Source: Fulvivirga lutimaris (GTDB taxonomy: Bacteria; Bacteroidota; Bacteroidia; Cytophagales; Cyclobacteriaceae). From it: DNA of 41,935 nt. The notes under the pieces are model-generated. The model did no database searches and was not told the origin of the DNA. It saw nothing but the letters and a program-made list of their open reading frames with translations. Below are positions 1 to 7,903 of the stretch, piece by piece. Position 1 is the stretch's first letter. Each line of letters starts with the position of its first letter. The position numbers and the translations under genes were made by a program. The stretch covers positions 1 through 41,935 of the forward strand of contig NZ_SMLV01000417.1 in NCBI RefSeq assembly GCF_009711525.1, read 5' to 3'.

Positions 1-207
1 ATATACTATTTCTTTGCAAATTCAGTTATTAGCTTAAAATCTGTTATTATTACAACTGATTTTTTAGTGTAGGAATGTAAAATTTCATTATTTGTGTAAA
101 ACTTATCAAATAGAAATGTTATTTTGCTCCCTAATAAACTTGTCAAACGTTAATATATATCGCTATATTAGTGTTTGCATTTAAATTTTTTGAATAATTA
201 AACAAGT

Positions 208-1461
208 ATGAAAAGAACTGCAGGCTTATTAAAAAGTGCTTTGTTGGTTGTTGGTGGTTCCATGATGTTAACTTCTTGTTTCCTTGGTGGAGGTGGTGGA
301 AGGCCGACAAGTTCTCACCCAGGTGCACTTAGTACCGCAACGGGACTGGCTTATAATGACGAAGACAACAACGGTTTTGAGGTAAAGCCTTATGCCGGTC
401 AACCAGAAGGACCTAATCTTGTTTTTATTGAAGGTGGTAGATCTATCGTAGGTTCCTTTGAGGAAGATATACTAAATAGAAGAGATAATATTGAAAGAAC
501 TGTTTCAGTAGCTTCATTCTACATGGACGAAACTGAAATTGCCAATATTCACTGGTTAGAGTATTTACATTATTTAAATGTATCTGACTCTTCAAGAGAG
601 GTTTATATAGCTGCACTTCCTGATACTACAGTATGGGAAGCGCGTTTAGCATATAATGACCCTTATGTTGATCATTATTTGAGATACCCTGGGTTCAGAT
701 ACTTCCCTGTTGTTGGAGTTAGCTGGGTTCAGGCTAGTAACTACGGTGATTGGAGAACAACAGCTGTTAACCAAAAATTATATGAAGATTCTGGTGAAGA
801 ACTTCCTGAAACTTCTGGTGGTAGAATTCCTCTAGAATCAGGTATTGTACTTCCTAACTATAGATTACCTTCTGAAGCTGAGTGGGAATATGCTGCAACG
901 GCACTTATTGGTACTCAGTGGTTAGACGAAAATCAAACTCACCAAAGATTATATCCATGGGATGGTCACGCATTAAGAAATCCTTACGGTAAAGAGATGG
1001 GTTACTTCTTAGCTAACTTCAAAAGAGGTAGAGGTGACTACGCTGGTATAGCAGGTAAACTAAATGACGGTGCTTTGATCACATCTTACATTTATGAGTT
1101 CCCTCCAAACGACTTTGGTCTTTATAACATGGCCGGTAATGTTAGTGAGTGGGTGCTTGATGTTTACCGTCCTATGTCATTCCAGGATTTTGATGACCTT
1201 AACCCTATCAGAAGAGATGGTTATATGGATGAAACTAAAAATGAATTTACTGGCGAGCAGTATTATAACTCAGATTCTGAAAACAACCCTGAAGGCTTTA
1301 CTTCATTAATTACTGATGAAGCAAGAGTTTACAAAGGTGGTTCTTGGAAAGATGTTGCCTACTGGATGTCACCAGGTACAAGAAGATACTTAGATCAGGA
1401 TTCATCAACTGCAACAATTGGTTTCCGTTGTGCAATGATTAGAGCTGGTTCTAACTACTAA
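208..1461 (+). CDS. gldJ: GldJ, gliding motility / type IX secretion lipoprotein
   Basis: A 417-residue lipoprotein of the formylglycine-generating-enzyme-like (SUMF1/FGE) fold. Residues 1-24 are a lipoprotein signal ending in the lipobox LTSC with the lipidated Cys at 24, followed by a Gly-rich linker. The stretch STATGLAYND, then GPNLVFIEGG, SFYMDETEI and FPVVGVSWVQA matches what I remember of Flavobacterium GldJ in the same order, and the C-terminus holds the FGE core motifs YRLPSEAEWEYAA, GNVSEWVLDVYR, YKGGSWKD and IGFRCAM. GldJ sits in the outer membrane facing the periplasm and is needed for gliding and stability of the GldK/type IX secretion complex. It is shorter than the flavobacterial protein (about 560 residues). 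FGE catalytic activity is not expected in GldJ. The ATG is the first one before the signal peptide. It is a single-gene unit closed by a strong terminator. GldK is the main alternative; the N-terminal block favours GldJ. Confidence 0.88.
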   Translation: MKRTAGLLKSALLVVGGSMMLTSCFLGGGGGRPTSSHPGALSTATGLAYNDEDNNGFEVKPYAGQPEGPNLVFIEGGRSIVGSFEEDILNRRDNIERTVSVASFYMDETEIANIHWLEYLHYLNVSDSSREVYIAALPDTTVWEARLAYNDPYVDHYLRYPGFRYFPVVGVSWVQASNYGDWRTTAVNQKLYEDSGEELPETSGGRIPLESGIVLPNYRLPSEAEWEYAATALIGTQWLDENQTHQRLYPWDGHALRNPYGKEMGYFLANFKRGRGDYAGIAGKLNDGALITSYIYEFPPNDFGLYNMAGNVSEWVLDVYRPMSFQDFDDLNPIRRDGYMDETKNEFTGEQYYNSDSENNPEGFTSLITDEARVYKGGSWKDVAYWMSPGTRRYLDQDSSTATIGFRCAMIRAGSNY

Positions 1462-1481
1462 TAAAAAAAGCTTTAAAGAAG

Positions 1482-1511
1482 CCCCGGTCAATGAAATTTG
1501 ATCGGGGTTTT
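1482..1511 (+). terminator. Rho-independent terminator after gldJ
   Basis: Ten-base stem CCCCGGTCAA (1482-1491) pairs with TTGATCGGGG (1498-1507) with one G-T pair and a 6-base loop, followed by TTTT. It starts 20 bases after the gldJ stop. Confidence 0.85.
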
Positions 1512-1561
1512 ATATTTGGGGTTGTGTTACTTTTGACTTCCTAAAAGAGGTCTGCTTTTCA

Positions 1562-2134
1562 TTAGTATTTATATTTCAGTGACTTATTATATCCTTTTAA
1601 ATTAATTGAAATTGAATTCACATCAACATGTCTTAAAGAGGTTAGATCAAACCTCACCGTTCTTGTCACCATTGCACGTCTTGCATCAGAATTATTAAAG
1701 GAAATAATAAGGTCAACCTCCATTTCTCCTTTAGCATTAACTCTATACTCTGAATCCCATATCAAATTACAAATAGACCGATCGCTTATGGGATAACCCC
1801 CACCATGTCTAATTGGTATGAACATAAAATTATTTATGATTTCAACATTGCTAAAGTTTCCCGAAGAGGCAATCTGTTTGCCTGCCTTCAAAGTACCATA
1901 TTGAGGTATTTGAAAATGAGATTCTGTTAATTCTGTCTCAGAATTTAAAACTTGATAGAATCTATCTTTACTTATGATCAGTTCCTTTTGATCTTCCAAG
2001 CGTACATTCTCACTAGCACGATCTACATCCGTTACAGTGCTAACTGCTACACAATTTGTAAAAAGGATGGCCATTAGACATAAACCAGCATGCCTCTTTA
2101 ATACGTTAGGGTTTAACTTCATTATAGTTTTCAT
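1562..2134 (-). CDS. Hypothetical lipoprotein
   Basis: A 190-residue protein that I do not recognise. Residues 1-28 look like a lipoprotein signal: Lys/Arg-rich start, hydrophobic GLCLMAILF, then LFTNC with Cys 28 as the probable lipidated residue (Asn at -1 is less usual). The mature part has no catalytic motif I can name. It has beta-rich character with a GGGYPISDRSICN segment and a C-terminus ending in alternating Lys/Tyr. It starts 9 bases after the comF stop on the same strand, so it is probably co-transcribed with comF. A second in-frame Met at residue 5 is an alternative start. Function unknown; a cell-envelope role is inferred only from the signal. Confidence 0.65.
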   Translation of the reverse strand: MKTIMKLNPNVLKRHAGLCLMAILFTNCVAVSTVTDVDRASENVRLEDQKELIISKDRFYQVLNSETELTESHFQIPQYGTLKAGKQIASSGNFSNVEIINNFMFIPIRHGGGYPISDRSICNLIWDSEYRVNAKGEMEVDLIISFNNSDARRAMVTRTVRFDLTSLRHVDVNSISINLKGYNKSLKYKY

Positions 2135-2143
2135 ATGACGAAT

Positions 2144-2827
2144 TTACTTCGCGGCAGCAATAGCCGCAACAGAGAGTGTTTTCGCTCCACCTTCTAAAAG
2201 AGCAGCTGCGCATGCTTCAATAGTTGAGCCCGTTGTAATTACATCATCAACTAACAAAATATGTTGGTCTAACACCGAATCATCTTTTATTGTAAATATG
2301 CTTTCAACATTCTTCCATCTTTCAATTCTGGTTTTAGAAGTTTGAGTAGTAGTAAATATCTTTCTTTCAAGGGCCATCGCTTTGACAGGAATATTCCATC
2401 TTGATGCCAGCCCATCGGCAAACATCTCACTTTGGTTATAACCTCTAATCTTTCTTTTCTTAAAATGGAGCGGTACAGGTATAATCAGGTCAAATGGTAT
2501 AGGTTCAAATCTCTTACTAAGTTCAATGGCATACCTTTCACCTAACTCAAAAGCCAACTGCGGCTGATTGTTATATTTTATTTGATGCAGCAGCTTTTGA
2601 ACTATTCCTTCTTGCTGGAATGTGAAAAACGCCAAAGCATGATCAAATTTTATTTTTCCATAGAATTTTTGAGCAACAAAATTAGTTTCCTCTTCATGGC
2701 TCTTAGTCTTCGGAATGTTGGTCAAACAATGAATACAAACCTGTTGTTCATCTTTTGCTAATGATCCAGAACACCCAAGGCAATATCTTGGGAAGAAGAG
2801 CGAAACGAAATCATCAATCATTGTCAT
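2144..2827 (-). CDS. comF: ComF family phosphoribosyltransferase-like protein
   Basis: A 227-residue ComF/GntX family protein. The N-terminus carries a four-Cys zinc-binding knuckle (C16, C19, C31, C34), and the C-terminal half is a type I phosphoribosyltransferase fold with the PRPP-binding motif ILLVDDVITTGST. The motif PVPLHFKKRKIRGYNQSE is also typical of the family. ComF proteins are required for late steps of natural DNA uptake in competent bacteria, where they act in the cytoplasm with the ComFA helicase, but many non-competent species also have one. Met 3 is a possible alternative start. It is divergent from the AhpD-like gene with only 39 bases between the starts, and a lipoprotein gene follows closely. 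Confidence 0.88.
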   Translation of the reverse strand: MTMIDDFVSLFFPRYCLGCSGSLAKDEQQVCIHCLTNIPKTKSHEEETNFVAQKFYGKIKFDHALAFFTFQQEGIVQKLLHQIKYNNQPQLAFELGERYAIELSKRFEPIPFDLIIPVPLHFKKRKIRGYNQSEMFADGLASRWNIPVKAMALERKIFTTTQTSKTRIERWKNVESIFTIKDDSVLDQHILLVDDVITTGSTIEACAAALLEGGAKTLSVAAIAAAK

Positions 2828-2835
2828 TGATTAGA

Positions 2836-2843
2836 TATATTTG
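2836..2843 (+). promoter_or_regulatory. Candidate -7 promoter element
   Basis: TATATTTG matches the Bacteroidota -7 consensus TAnnTTTG and lies 23 bases before the start of the AhpD-like gene in the short divergent gap with comF. No good TTTG-type -33 element is seen at the usual spacing, so this is weak. Confidence 0.3.
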
Positions 2844-2866
2844 TTGAATGTCTTAATATATAAAAT

Positions 2867-3211
2867 ATGAGTGCTGTTTCCGAATTTAATGATTATCGCG
2901 CCAAAATGAATGAGCGCATTTTAAATGCTGATAATAAAGTAATTAAAAGGATTTATAACCTTGATACAAACGCATTTGCCGAAGGAGCACTTGACGTAAA
3001 AACTAAGGAACTTCTAGGCCTGTCGTGCTCTATGGTCCTGCGGTGCGATGACTGTGTTAGATACCACTTGGGTAAATGCCATGAACTAGGGCTGAGTGAA
3101 AAAGAAGTTTTCGAGGCCTTTGCTATTGCAAACCTTATTGGCGGTACTATTGTTATTCCACATCTAAGAAGAGCTACCGAATACTGGGATAGCCTTAATG
3201 AAGCTAAATGA
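2867..3211 (+). CDS. Carboxymuconolactone decarboxylase / AhpD-like protein
   Basis: A 114-residue, all-helical protein of the carboxymuconolactone decarboxylase (CMD)/AhpD superfamily. The redox motif CDDC with a following His is at C60, C63 and H67 (C-x2-C-x3-H), as in AhpD-type alkylhydroperoxidases, which suggests a thiol peroxidase or disulfide-exchange role rather than the decarboxylase reaction. The C-terminal block IGGTIVIPHLRRA is typical of the subfamily. It has no signal peptide, so it is cytoplasmic. It overlaps the next gene by 4 bases (ATGA), implying translational coupling. Its true substrate cannot be read from the sequence. Confidence 0.8.
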   Translation: MSAVSEFNDYRAKMNERILNADNKVIKRIYNLDTNAFAEGALDVKTKELLGLSCSMVLRCDDCVRYHLGKCHELGLSEKEVFEAFAIANLIGGTIVIPHLRRATEYWDSLNEAK

Positions 3212-3573
3212 TAAAAAAAGATCTTGATTTAGAACGTAAGTGGCAGGCATTGAGGCTTTCATTACAAAAAGTAATAGGCAAAAGGCCAAAAGACCTCAAT
3301 GCTATCCTTTTTCTAATTGGTGTGCAAGAATTGGGTAAGGGCAAGCATTCTTTTGACAAAGAAGAAAAGCAAGATCTTATGCACATCGCTATTTGTAAGG
3401 TGCTCAGTCTTTCTGGTTTTTATGAGTTAGAGGGATTAGATGAAGAAGGTTGGCCACATTGGAAATTAGTAAAAACATTGCCTCATTTTGATCTTCTAGA
3501 ACAGGAAAAGTTATTAAAGATGCATGTTATTGAATATTTTCAGACGGAAATGCCACTAATGGAAGATTCATAG
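3208..3573 (+). CDS. Conserved hypothetical protein
   Basis: A 121-residue soluble protein with no signal peptide or membrane segment. It has the look of a small conserved Bacteroidota protein (RPKDLNAILFLIGVQELG and KEEKQDLMHIAICKVLS blocks, then EGWPHWKLV), but I cannot assign a named family or function. Predicted mostly helical. It begins in the ATGA overlap with the AhpD-like gene, so the two are almost certainly made from one message. A 59-base gap separates it from the DUF4175 gene. Confidence 0.75.
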   Translation: MIKKDLDLERKWQALRLSLQKVIGKRPKDLNAILFLIGVQELGKGKHSFDKEEKQDLMHIAICKVLSLSGFYELEGLDEEGWPHWKLVKTLPHFDLLEQEKLLKMHVIEYFQTEMPLMEDS

Positions 3574-3632
3574 GATAGCAACATAAACTTGAGTATCATC
3601 AACTACGTAATAGCTGTATCAGAGACTACTGA

Positions 3633-6600
3633 ATGAGTGACAAGGAAAAAATATTATTCAAACAGCTAAGTGCCTACAAGCGTAAGTACTTTTTAAACCT
3701 TTTGCTTAAGGGTTTAATAATTAGTACTGCAATACTGCTTGGATTATTTTTAATCTTTAACTATCTGGAGTACACATTTCAGTTTGGCATTAATATCAGG
3801 TCCTTTCTATTCTTTTCATTTGTAATCACATCTATCTATCTACTTGGTAGGTTTGTTATAATACCAGGCTATAAAGTTGCGAACATCGACAAGGCAATGA
3901 ATAACGAAATTGCTGCTCGACAGATTGGCAATTATTTTCCAGAAATAAAAGATAAGCTTCTCAATATCATACAGTTAAAAAGTAAATCCGGTGATTCTTA
4001 CTTTGTTAACGCAGGTATAAATCAGAAAATGGAGGCTCTTCCACCCATCAGTTATGATCAGGCCATAGAACTAAAGGCAAACAACAAATTCTTGCCATGG
4101 CTGCTGGTACCTCTTGCATTAATTGCTGCTATAATACTTTTTAATCCTAAAATGATATTGACGAGTACTTCAAGAATAACTCAGTTCAATAAAGATTTTA
4201 TTCCCCAAGCTCCATTTGATTTTAATTTTCTCAACGAATCAAAAAAGGCCTTTAAAAACGAAGACTTTACCATAAGCCTTAAAATAGAAGGCACTTCCTT
4301 GCCAGATAATGTATATATAAATAATGATGGCCGAAAGTTTAAAATGGCATCCGTGAGCAATGACTTGTTTACCTATACATTCAACAAAATTCAGAATACT
4401 AAATCTATAAAGTTTGAGGCTTCAGGCTTCCAATCAGCAACCTATAAAGTCAACGTCTTCCAAAGGCCTGATTTAAGAAACTTCAATCTATATTTCGAAT
4501 ACCCGAAATATCTAAATAAAAAAACAGAGCGAATCTCTAATATTGGCAATGCAATAGTACCAGAAGGGACAAATATCAAATGGCAGTTAAATACACTTGA
4601 AGCCAAGCAGGCATTTATACAGTTTGATTCAAAGAGTTCTGAAGAAATACCAATGGAACTATCTGACAATCAAATATTTGAGTATGATAAAATCATGAAG
4701 TCATCTGATAAATATCAGTTGAAACTTTCTAATGATCATAGCCTTAACAAAGATCCTATTATCTACAATATTGATGTTATAAAAGACGAGTTCCCCAAGA
4801 TCATTAGCGAAGTCTATCCTGACACTACACTATATAGTCAAATTAGCTTCGCAGGTAATGTTCTTGATGACTATGGCCTGACACAGCTAAAGTTATTTTA
4901 TAGTTTTGATAATGAAAACTACCAATCCATCAACATTCCAATATTAAATGGTCAAACAAGTCAGCGCTATTTTTACAACTGGGTTTTAGACTCTCTGCTC
5001 ACTGATACCGGCAAGTTGAGCTATTATCTTCAGGTATGGGACAATGATGGTGTCAATGGACGAAAATCAACCAAGACTGCCACCTACAAGTTTGAGTTAC
5101 CTAATAAAAAGGAAATTAAGGACAACATTGACAAAGTCGCCCAACAAACTGAAAGCAAAATTGATAAGACCCTACAAGATGCTAAAGAATTAAAAGAGCA
5201 GCTCGAGGAAGCCGAAAAAAGAATTAAAGGGAAAAAGGAACTCAACTGGCAGGACGATAAGCAAATCAAAGATTTGTTAAAGCAGCGCGAAGCTCTGAAC
5301 GAAGCTATCGAAGAACTCAAAGAGCAGAATAGAAATAATAGCATCAAAAGAGAAAAGTTCTCCCAGCAGGATGAAAAAATAAAAGAGCGTGTCCAAAAGT
5401 TGCAAGAATTAATGGACGAGCTGTTAGATGATGAAACCAAAAAACTTTATGAAGAACTGAAACAGCTTCTTGAGCAAAATCAAGATGTAGAAGACATCCA
5501 GGAGTTACTGGATAAAATCAATAATAAAGAAACCAACCTTGAGCAAGAGTTGGAAAGAACTTTGGAATTATTCAAAAGAATGAAATTTGAGTTCGAGTTG
5601 AACGAAGCACTCAACGAACTTAAGGAACAAATCACTGATCAGGAACGCCTTATACGTGAAACAGACAAGCAGAAGGGTGAGGGAACTGAAAAATCCAGCA
5701 CTCTCGAGGAACAAGAAGAAAAAAATCAATATGAAGAAAATAATTTAAAAAGTAAGGATTCTGATGTATTGAAAGAAAATCAGGAAGAATTGCAAGAAGA
5801 ATTTAAAGAATTGCAAGAGGATTTGGAAAAGCTAAATGAGCATAATCAATCGCTGAAAAATCCAGAATCTTTACCAAATACACAAGAAGAACAAGAATCT
5901 GTTGAAGAAAACCAACAAGAGAGCAAAGAGAATCTTGAAAACAATCAAAGACAAAAATCTAAAGAAAGTCAGAAAAAAGCTCGAGATGCCATGAAGCAAA
6001 TGGAGCAGAAATTATCTCAAATGCAAAGCAGTATGGAGATGGATGCCATGCAAGAAAACCTGGATGACCTGAGAGCAATTGTTTACAACCTCTTAAGACT
6101 TTCTTTCGAGCAGGAGAATCTGATGAATGAATTTACAGGTGTTAAGCAAAGTGATCCTCGATTCATTGAACTTTCCCAAAAGCAGTTGAAGCTAAAAGAC
6201 GATTCGCAAATTGTTCAGGACAGTTTGCTTGCATTGGCTAATCGTGTGTTTCAAATCGCTTCTTTTGTAACTCGTGAGGTAACATCCATGAATGAGCACA
6301 TGGATAAATCTGTAGAGGCTATTAAGGAACGAAAGAAACCTATAGCTGTATCAGAGCAACAGTTTGCCATGACATCCATTAATAATTTGGCGCTTTTGCT
6401 TGATGATGTCCTACAGCAAATGCAATCTGCTATGGCCGATGCTATGGGGAAACCTCAGAAAAAGAAGGGAAACCAAAAGACACCGAGCCTGAGTGAACTA
6501 CAACATCAGCTTAATGGCAAGATTGAAGAGCTTAAAGAAAGTGGTAAATCAGGAAGAGAACTCTCTGAAGAGCTTGCAAAATTGGCTGCTGAACAGGAAA

Positions 6601-7004
6601 GAATAAGACAAGCACTAAAAGAAGCACAAGATAAAGCCGGACAGAATGATAACGGTAAAATGCCTGGACAAGGTCTTCCTAAGAAAATGGAAGAAACTGA
6701 AAGTGATTTAGTAAATAAGCGACTGACAACCGAGACAATTCTGCGACAGAAAGAGATATTGACCAGGCTTCTTGAAGCTGAAGATGCCTTAAGAGAAAGA
6801 GATCTGGACGAAGAAAGAAAAGCTGAAACGGCCAAAGATTATGAGAAAGCAGTGCCTCGTGCTTTCGAAGAATATTTTAAACTTAAGGAGCAAGAAATAG
6901 AGCTATTAAAAACTATTCCACCAAAACTATATCCTTATTACAAAAACGAAATTAATGAGTATTTTAGGCGAATCGGTGAATTGAATAACAAGCAATCAGA
7001 ATGA
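3633..7004 (+). CDS. DUF4175-family membrane-anchored coiled-coil protein
   Basis: A 1123-residue protein typical of the large Bacteroidota DUF4175 family. It has three hydrophobic segments near the N-terminus (about 24-43, 56-78 and 153-170). These are followed by a beta-rich probably periplasmic domain (about 190-490), then a very long Glu/Lys/Gln-rich coiled coil (about 495-850) and another helical, charged region with KPQKKKGNQK (about 930-1050). No enzymatic motif is visible. The function of the family is unknown to me; the architecture suggests a structural or scaffolding role in the envelope. It ends in an ATGA overlap with the RsbW-like gene, so the two products may act together. The composition is low-complexity but the reading frame is clean throughout. 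Confidence 0.8.
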   Translation: MSDKEKILFKQLSAYKRKYFLNLLLKGLIISTAILLGLFLIFNYLEYTFQFGINIRSFLFFSFVITSIYLLGRFVIIPGYKVANIDKAMNNEIAARQIGNYFPEIKDKLLNIIQLKSKSGDSYFVNAGINQKMEALPPISYDQAIELKANNKFLPWLLVPLALIAAIILFNPKMILTSTSRITQFNKDFIPQAPFDFNFLNESKKAFKNEDFTISLKIEGTSLPDNVYINNDGRKFKMASVSNDLFTYTFNKIQNTKSIKFEASGFQSATYKVNVFQRPDLRNFNLYFEYPKYLNKKTERISNIGNAIVPEGTNIKWQLNTLEAKQAFIQFDSKSSEEIPMELSDNQIFEYDKIMKSSDKYQLKLSNDHSLNKDPIIYNIDVIKDEFPKIISEVYPDTTLYSQISFAGNVLDDYGLTQLKLFYSFDNENYQSINIPILNGQTSQRYFYNWVLDSLLTDTGKLSYYLQVWDNDGVNGRKSTKTATYKFELPNKKEIKDNIDKVAQQTESKIDKTLQDAKELKEQLEEAEKRIKGKKELNWQDDKQIKDLLKQREALNEAIEELKEQNRNNSIKREKFSQQDEKIKERVQKLQELMDELLDDETKKLYEELKQLLEQNQDVEDIQELLDKINNKETNLEQELERTLELFKRMKFEFELNEALNELKEQITDQERLIRETDKQKGEGTEKSSTLEEQEEKNQYEENNLKSKDSDVLKENQEELQEEFKELQEDLEKLNEHNQSLKNPESLPNTQEEQESVEENQQESKENLENNQRQKSKESQKKARDAMKQMEQKLSQMQSSMEMDAMQENLDDLRAIVYNLLRLSFEQENLMNEFTGVKQSDPRFIELSQKQLKLKDDSQIVQDSLLALANRVFQIASFVTREVTSMNEHMDKSVEAIKERKKPIAVSEQQFAMTSINNLALLLDDVLQQMQSAMADAMGKPQKKKGNQKTPSLSELQHQLNGKIEELKESGKSGRELSEELAKLAAEQERIRQALKEAQDKAGQNDNGKMPGQGLPKKMEETESDLVNKRLTTETILRQKEILTRLLEAEDALRERDLDEERKAETAKDYEKAVPRAFEEYFKLKEQEIELLKTIPPKLYPYYKNEINEYFRRIGELNNKQSE

Positions 7005-7402
7005 AAAGTATCAAAATAGAAATTCCATCACTTACGGAGAATATCCGAATGATCGAAAGCTTTATAGATAATGCCAAAGAAAAGTTTCAGCTTGATGATG
7101 ACATTTATGGCAATATTATGATTGCTGTTACGGAGGCAGTAAACAATGCCATCAAGCATGGTAACAAAGGCGACAAGGATAAAAATGTGAAATTATCTCT
7201 TGGTTTAGAGGACAGTATGATCACCTTTCTTATCCAGGATGAGGGCAATGGCTTTGATTTTCAAAATTTGCCAGACCCCACAGCTCCTGAAAATCTTGAG
7301 AAGCCAGGAGGAAGAGGAATCTTTTTAATGAAGCATTTGTCTGATGAAGTTTCATTTCTTGATGAAGGAAAAACTGTTTCCTTAAATTTCTACATAAATT
7401 AA
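7001..7402 (+). CDS. RsbW/SpoIIAB-like anti-sigma ATPase (HATPase_c)
   Basis: A 133-residue single GHKL ATPase domain of the serine-kinase anti-sigma type. The N box is AVTEAVNNAIKHG with Glu 45 and Asn 49; the G1 box is QDEGNGFDF around Asp 80; the G2 box is GGRGIFLMKHL at about 103-113. In Firmicutes such proteins bind a sigma factor and phosphorylate an anti-anti-sigma STAS protein. In Bacteroidota the gene is often found alone next to ybeY and mnmG, without an obvious sigma partner, and no STAS protein or sigma factor is present in this window. It overlaps both neighbours (ATGA upstream, TAATG downstream), so it is translationally coupled to the DUF4175 gene and ybeY. Confidence 0.85.
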   Translation: MKSIKIEIPSLTENIRMIESFIDNAKEKFQLDDDIYGNIMIAVTEAVNNAIKHGNKGDKDKNVKLSLGLEDSMITFLIQDEGNGFDFQNLPDPTAPENLEKPGGRGIFLMKHLSDEVSFLDEGKTVSLNFYIN

Positions 7403-7830
7403 TGAGTCACATTCACTTCTTTGAAGAGGACATTGACTTTAAACCAGAGCACTCTTCTCAAATAACAAAGTGGTTAAATGATGTCATTACTGTTGAGAAT
7501 CACACCTTAGTTGAATTAAACTATATCTTTTGTTCTGATGAGTATCTGTATCAAATGAATGTAGATTATCTTGATCATGATACCTACACAGATATTATAA
7601 CCTTCGACAATTCAGAAAGTGAAGAGGAAATAGAAGGAGATATATTCATCAGTATCGATCGAATTAAAGAGAATTCTCAATCAATGGCCATTAGTTTCCA
7701 GGAAGAGTTGCACAGAGTAATAGCTCATGGGTTATTACATCTCCTTGGCTATAATGACAAAACAGAAGAGGAAAAGGCCATGATGCGAAAAAAAGAAGAA
7801 GCTTGTTTATCTTTGCTCCCCAAACTTTAA
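7402..7830 (+). CDS. ybeY: YbeY, endoribonuclease / rRNA maturation factor
   Basis: A 142-residue UPF0054 protein. The zinc site motif reads HGLLHLLGYND (residues 109-119), with His 109 and His 113 intact, but the usual third His of H-x3-H-x5-H is Asp 119. As far as I recall a Lys/Asn-Asp form here is normal in Bacteroidota, so this is a lineage variant and not damage. YbeY is a single-strand endoribonuclease needed for 16S rRNA 3' end maturation and ribosome quality control. The central block TYTDIITFDN is the conserved family core. It starts within the stop codon of the anti-sigma gene. The stretch between it and mnmG carries two parS sites. Confidence 0.9.
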   Translation: MSHIHFFEEDIDFKPEHSSQITKWLNDVITVENHTLVELNYIFCSDEYLYQMNVDYLDHDTYTDIITFDNSESEEEIEGDIFISIDRIKENSQSMAISFQEELHRVIAHGLLHLLGYNDKTEEEKAMMRKKEEACLSLLPKL

Positions 7831-7837
7831 AAGAAAC

Positions 7838-7853
7838 TGTTCCACGTGGAACA
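7838..7853. promoter_or_regulatory. parS centromere site 1 (ParB binding)
   Basis: TGTTCCACGTGGAACA is a perfect 16-base palindrome. It differs by one base from the ParB binding site TGTTCCACGTGAAACA known from Bacillus subtilis Spo0J. It lies 8 bases after the ybeY stop. No parA or parB gene is in the window. Confidence 0.88.
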
Positions 7854-7875
7854 CAAGTTTTATAAGAACTGTTAA

Positions 7876-7891
7876 TGTTCCACGTGAAACA
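7876..7891. promoter_or_regulatory. parS centromere site 2 (ParB binding)
   Basis: TGTTCCACGTGAAACA is identical to the classical parS sequence of Bacillus subtilis. It sits 38 bases centre-to-centre from site 1 and 12 bases before the mnmG start codon. ParB spreading from here could also affect mnmG transcription; that part is inference. Confidence 0.92.
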
Positions 7892-7903
7892 CTTAAGAAA
7901 ATA

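Noticed and set aside
140-180. A/T inverted repeat before gldJ (TAATATA and TATATTA)
   Set aside because: Perfect 7-base arms of A/T only are expected by chance in such A/T-rich sequence; no conserved promoter or operator could be built on it.
1-207. Search for an RNA gene or a clear promoter before gldJ
   Set aside because: No tRNA-like fold or well-spaced -33/-7 pair was seen; TAGTGTTTG is one base too long for the -7 consensus.
5084-5440. A 118-codon Ser/Leu/Phe-rich minus-strand frame
   Set aside because: It is complementary to the coiled-coil part of the DUF4175 gene and has no start context or homology features.
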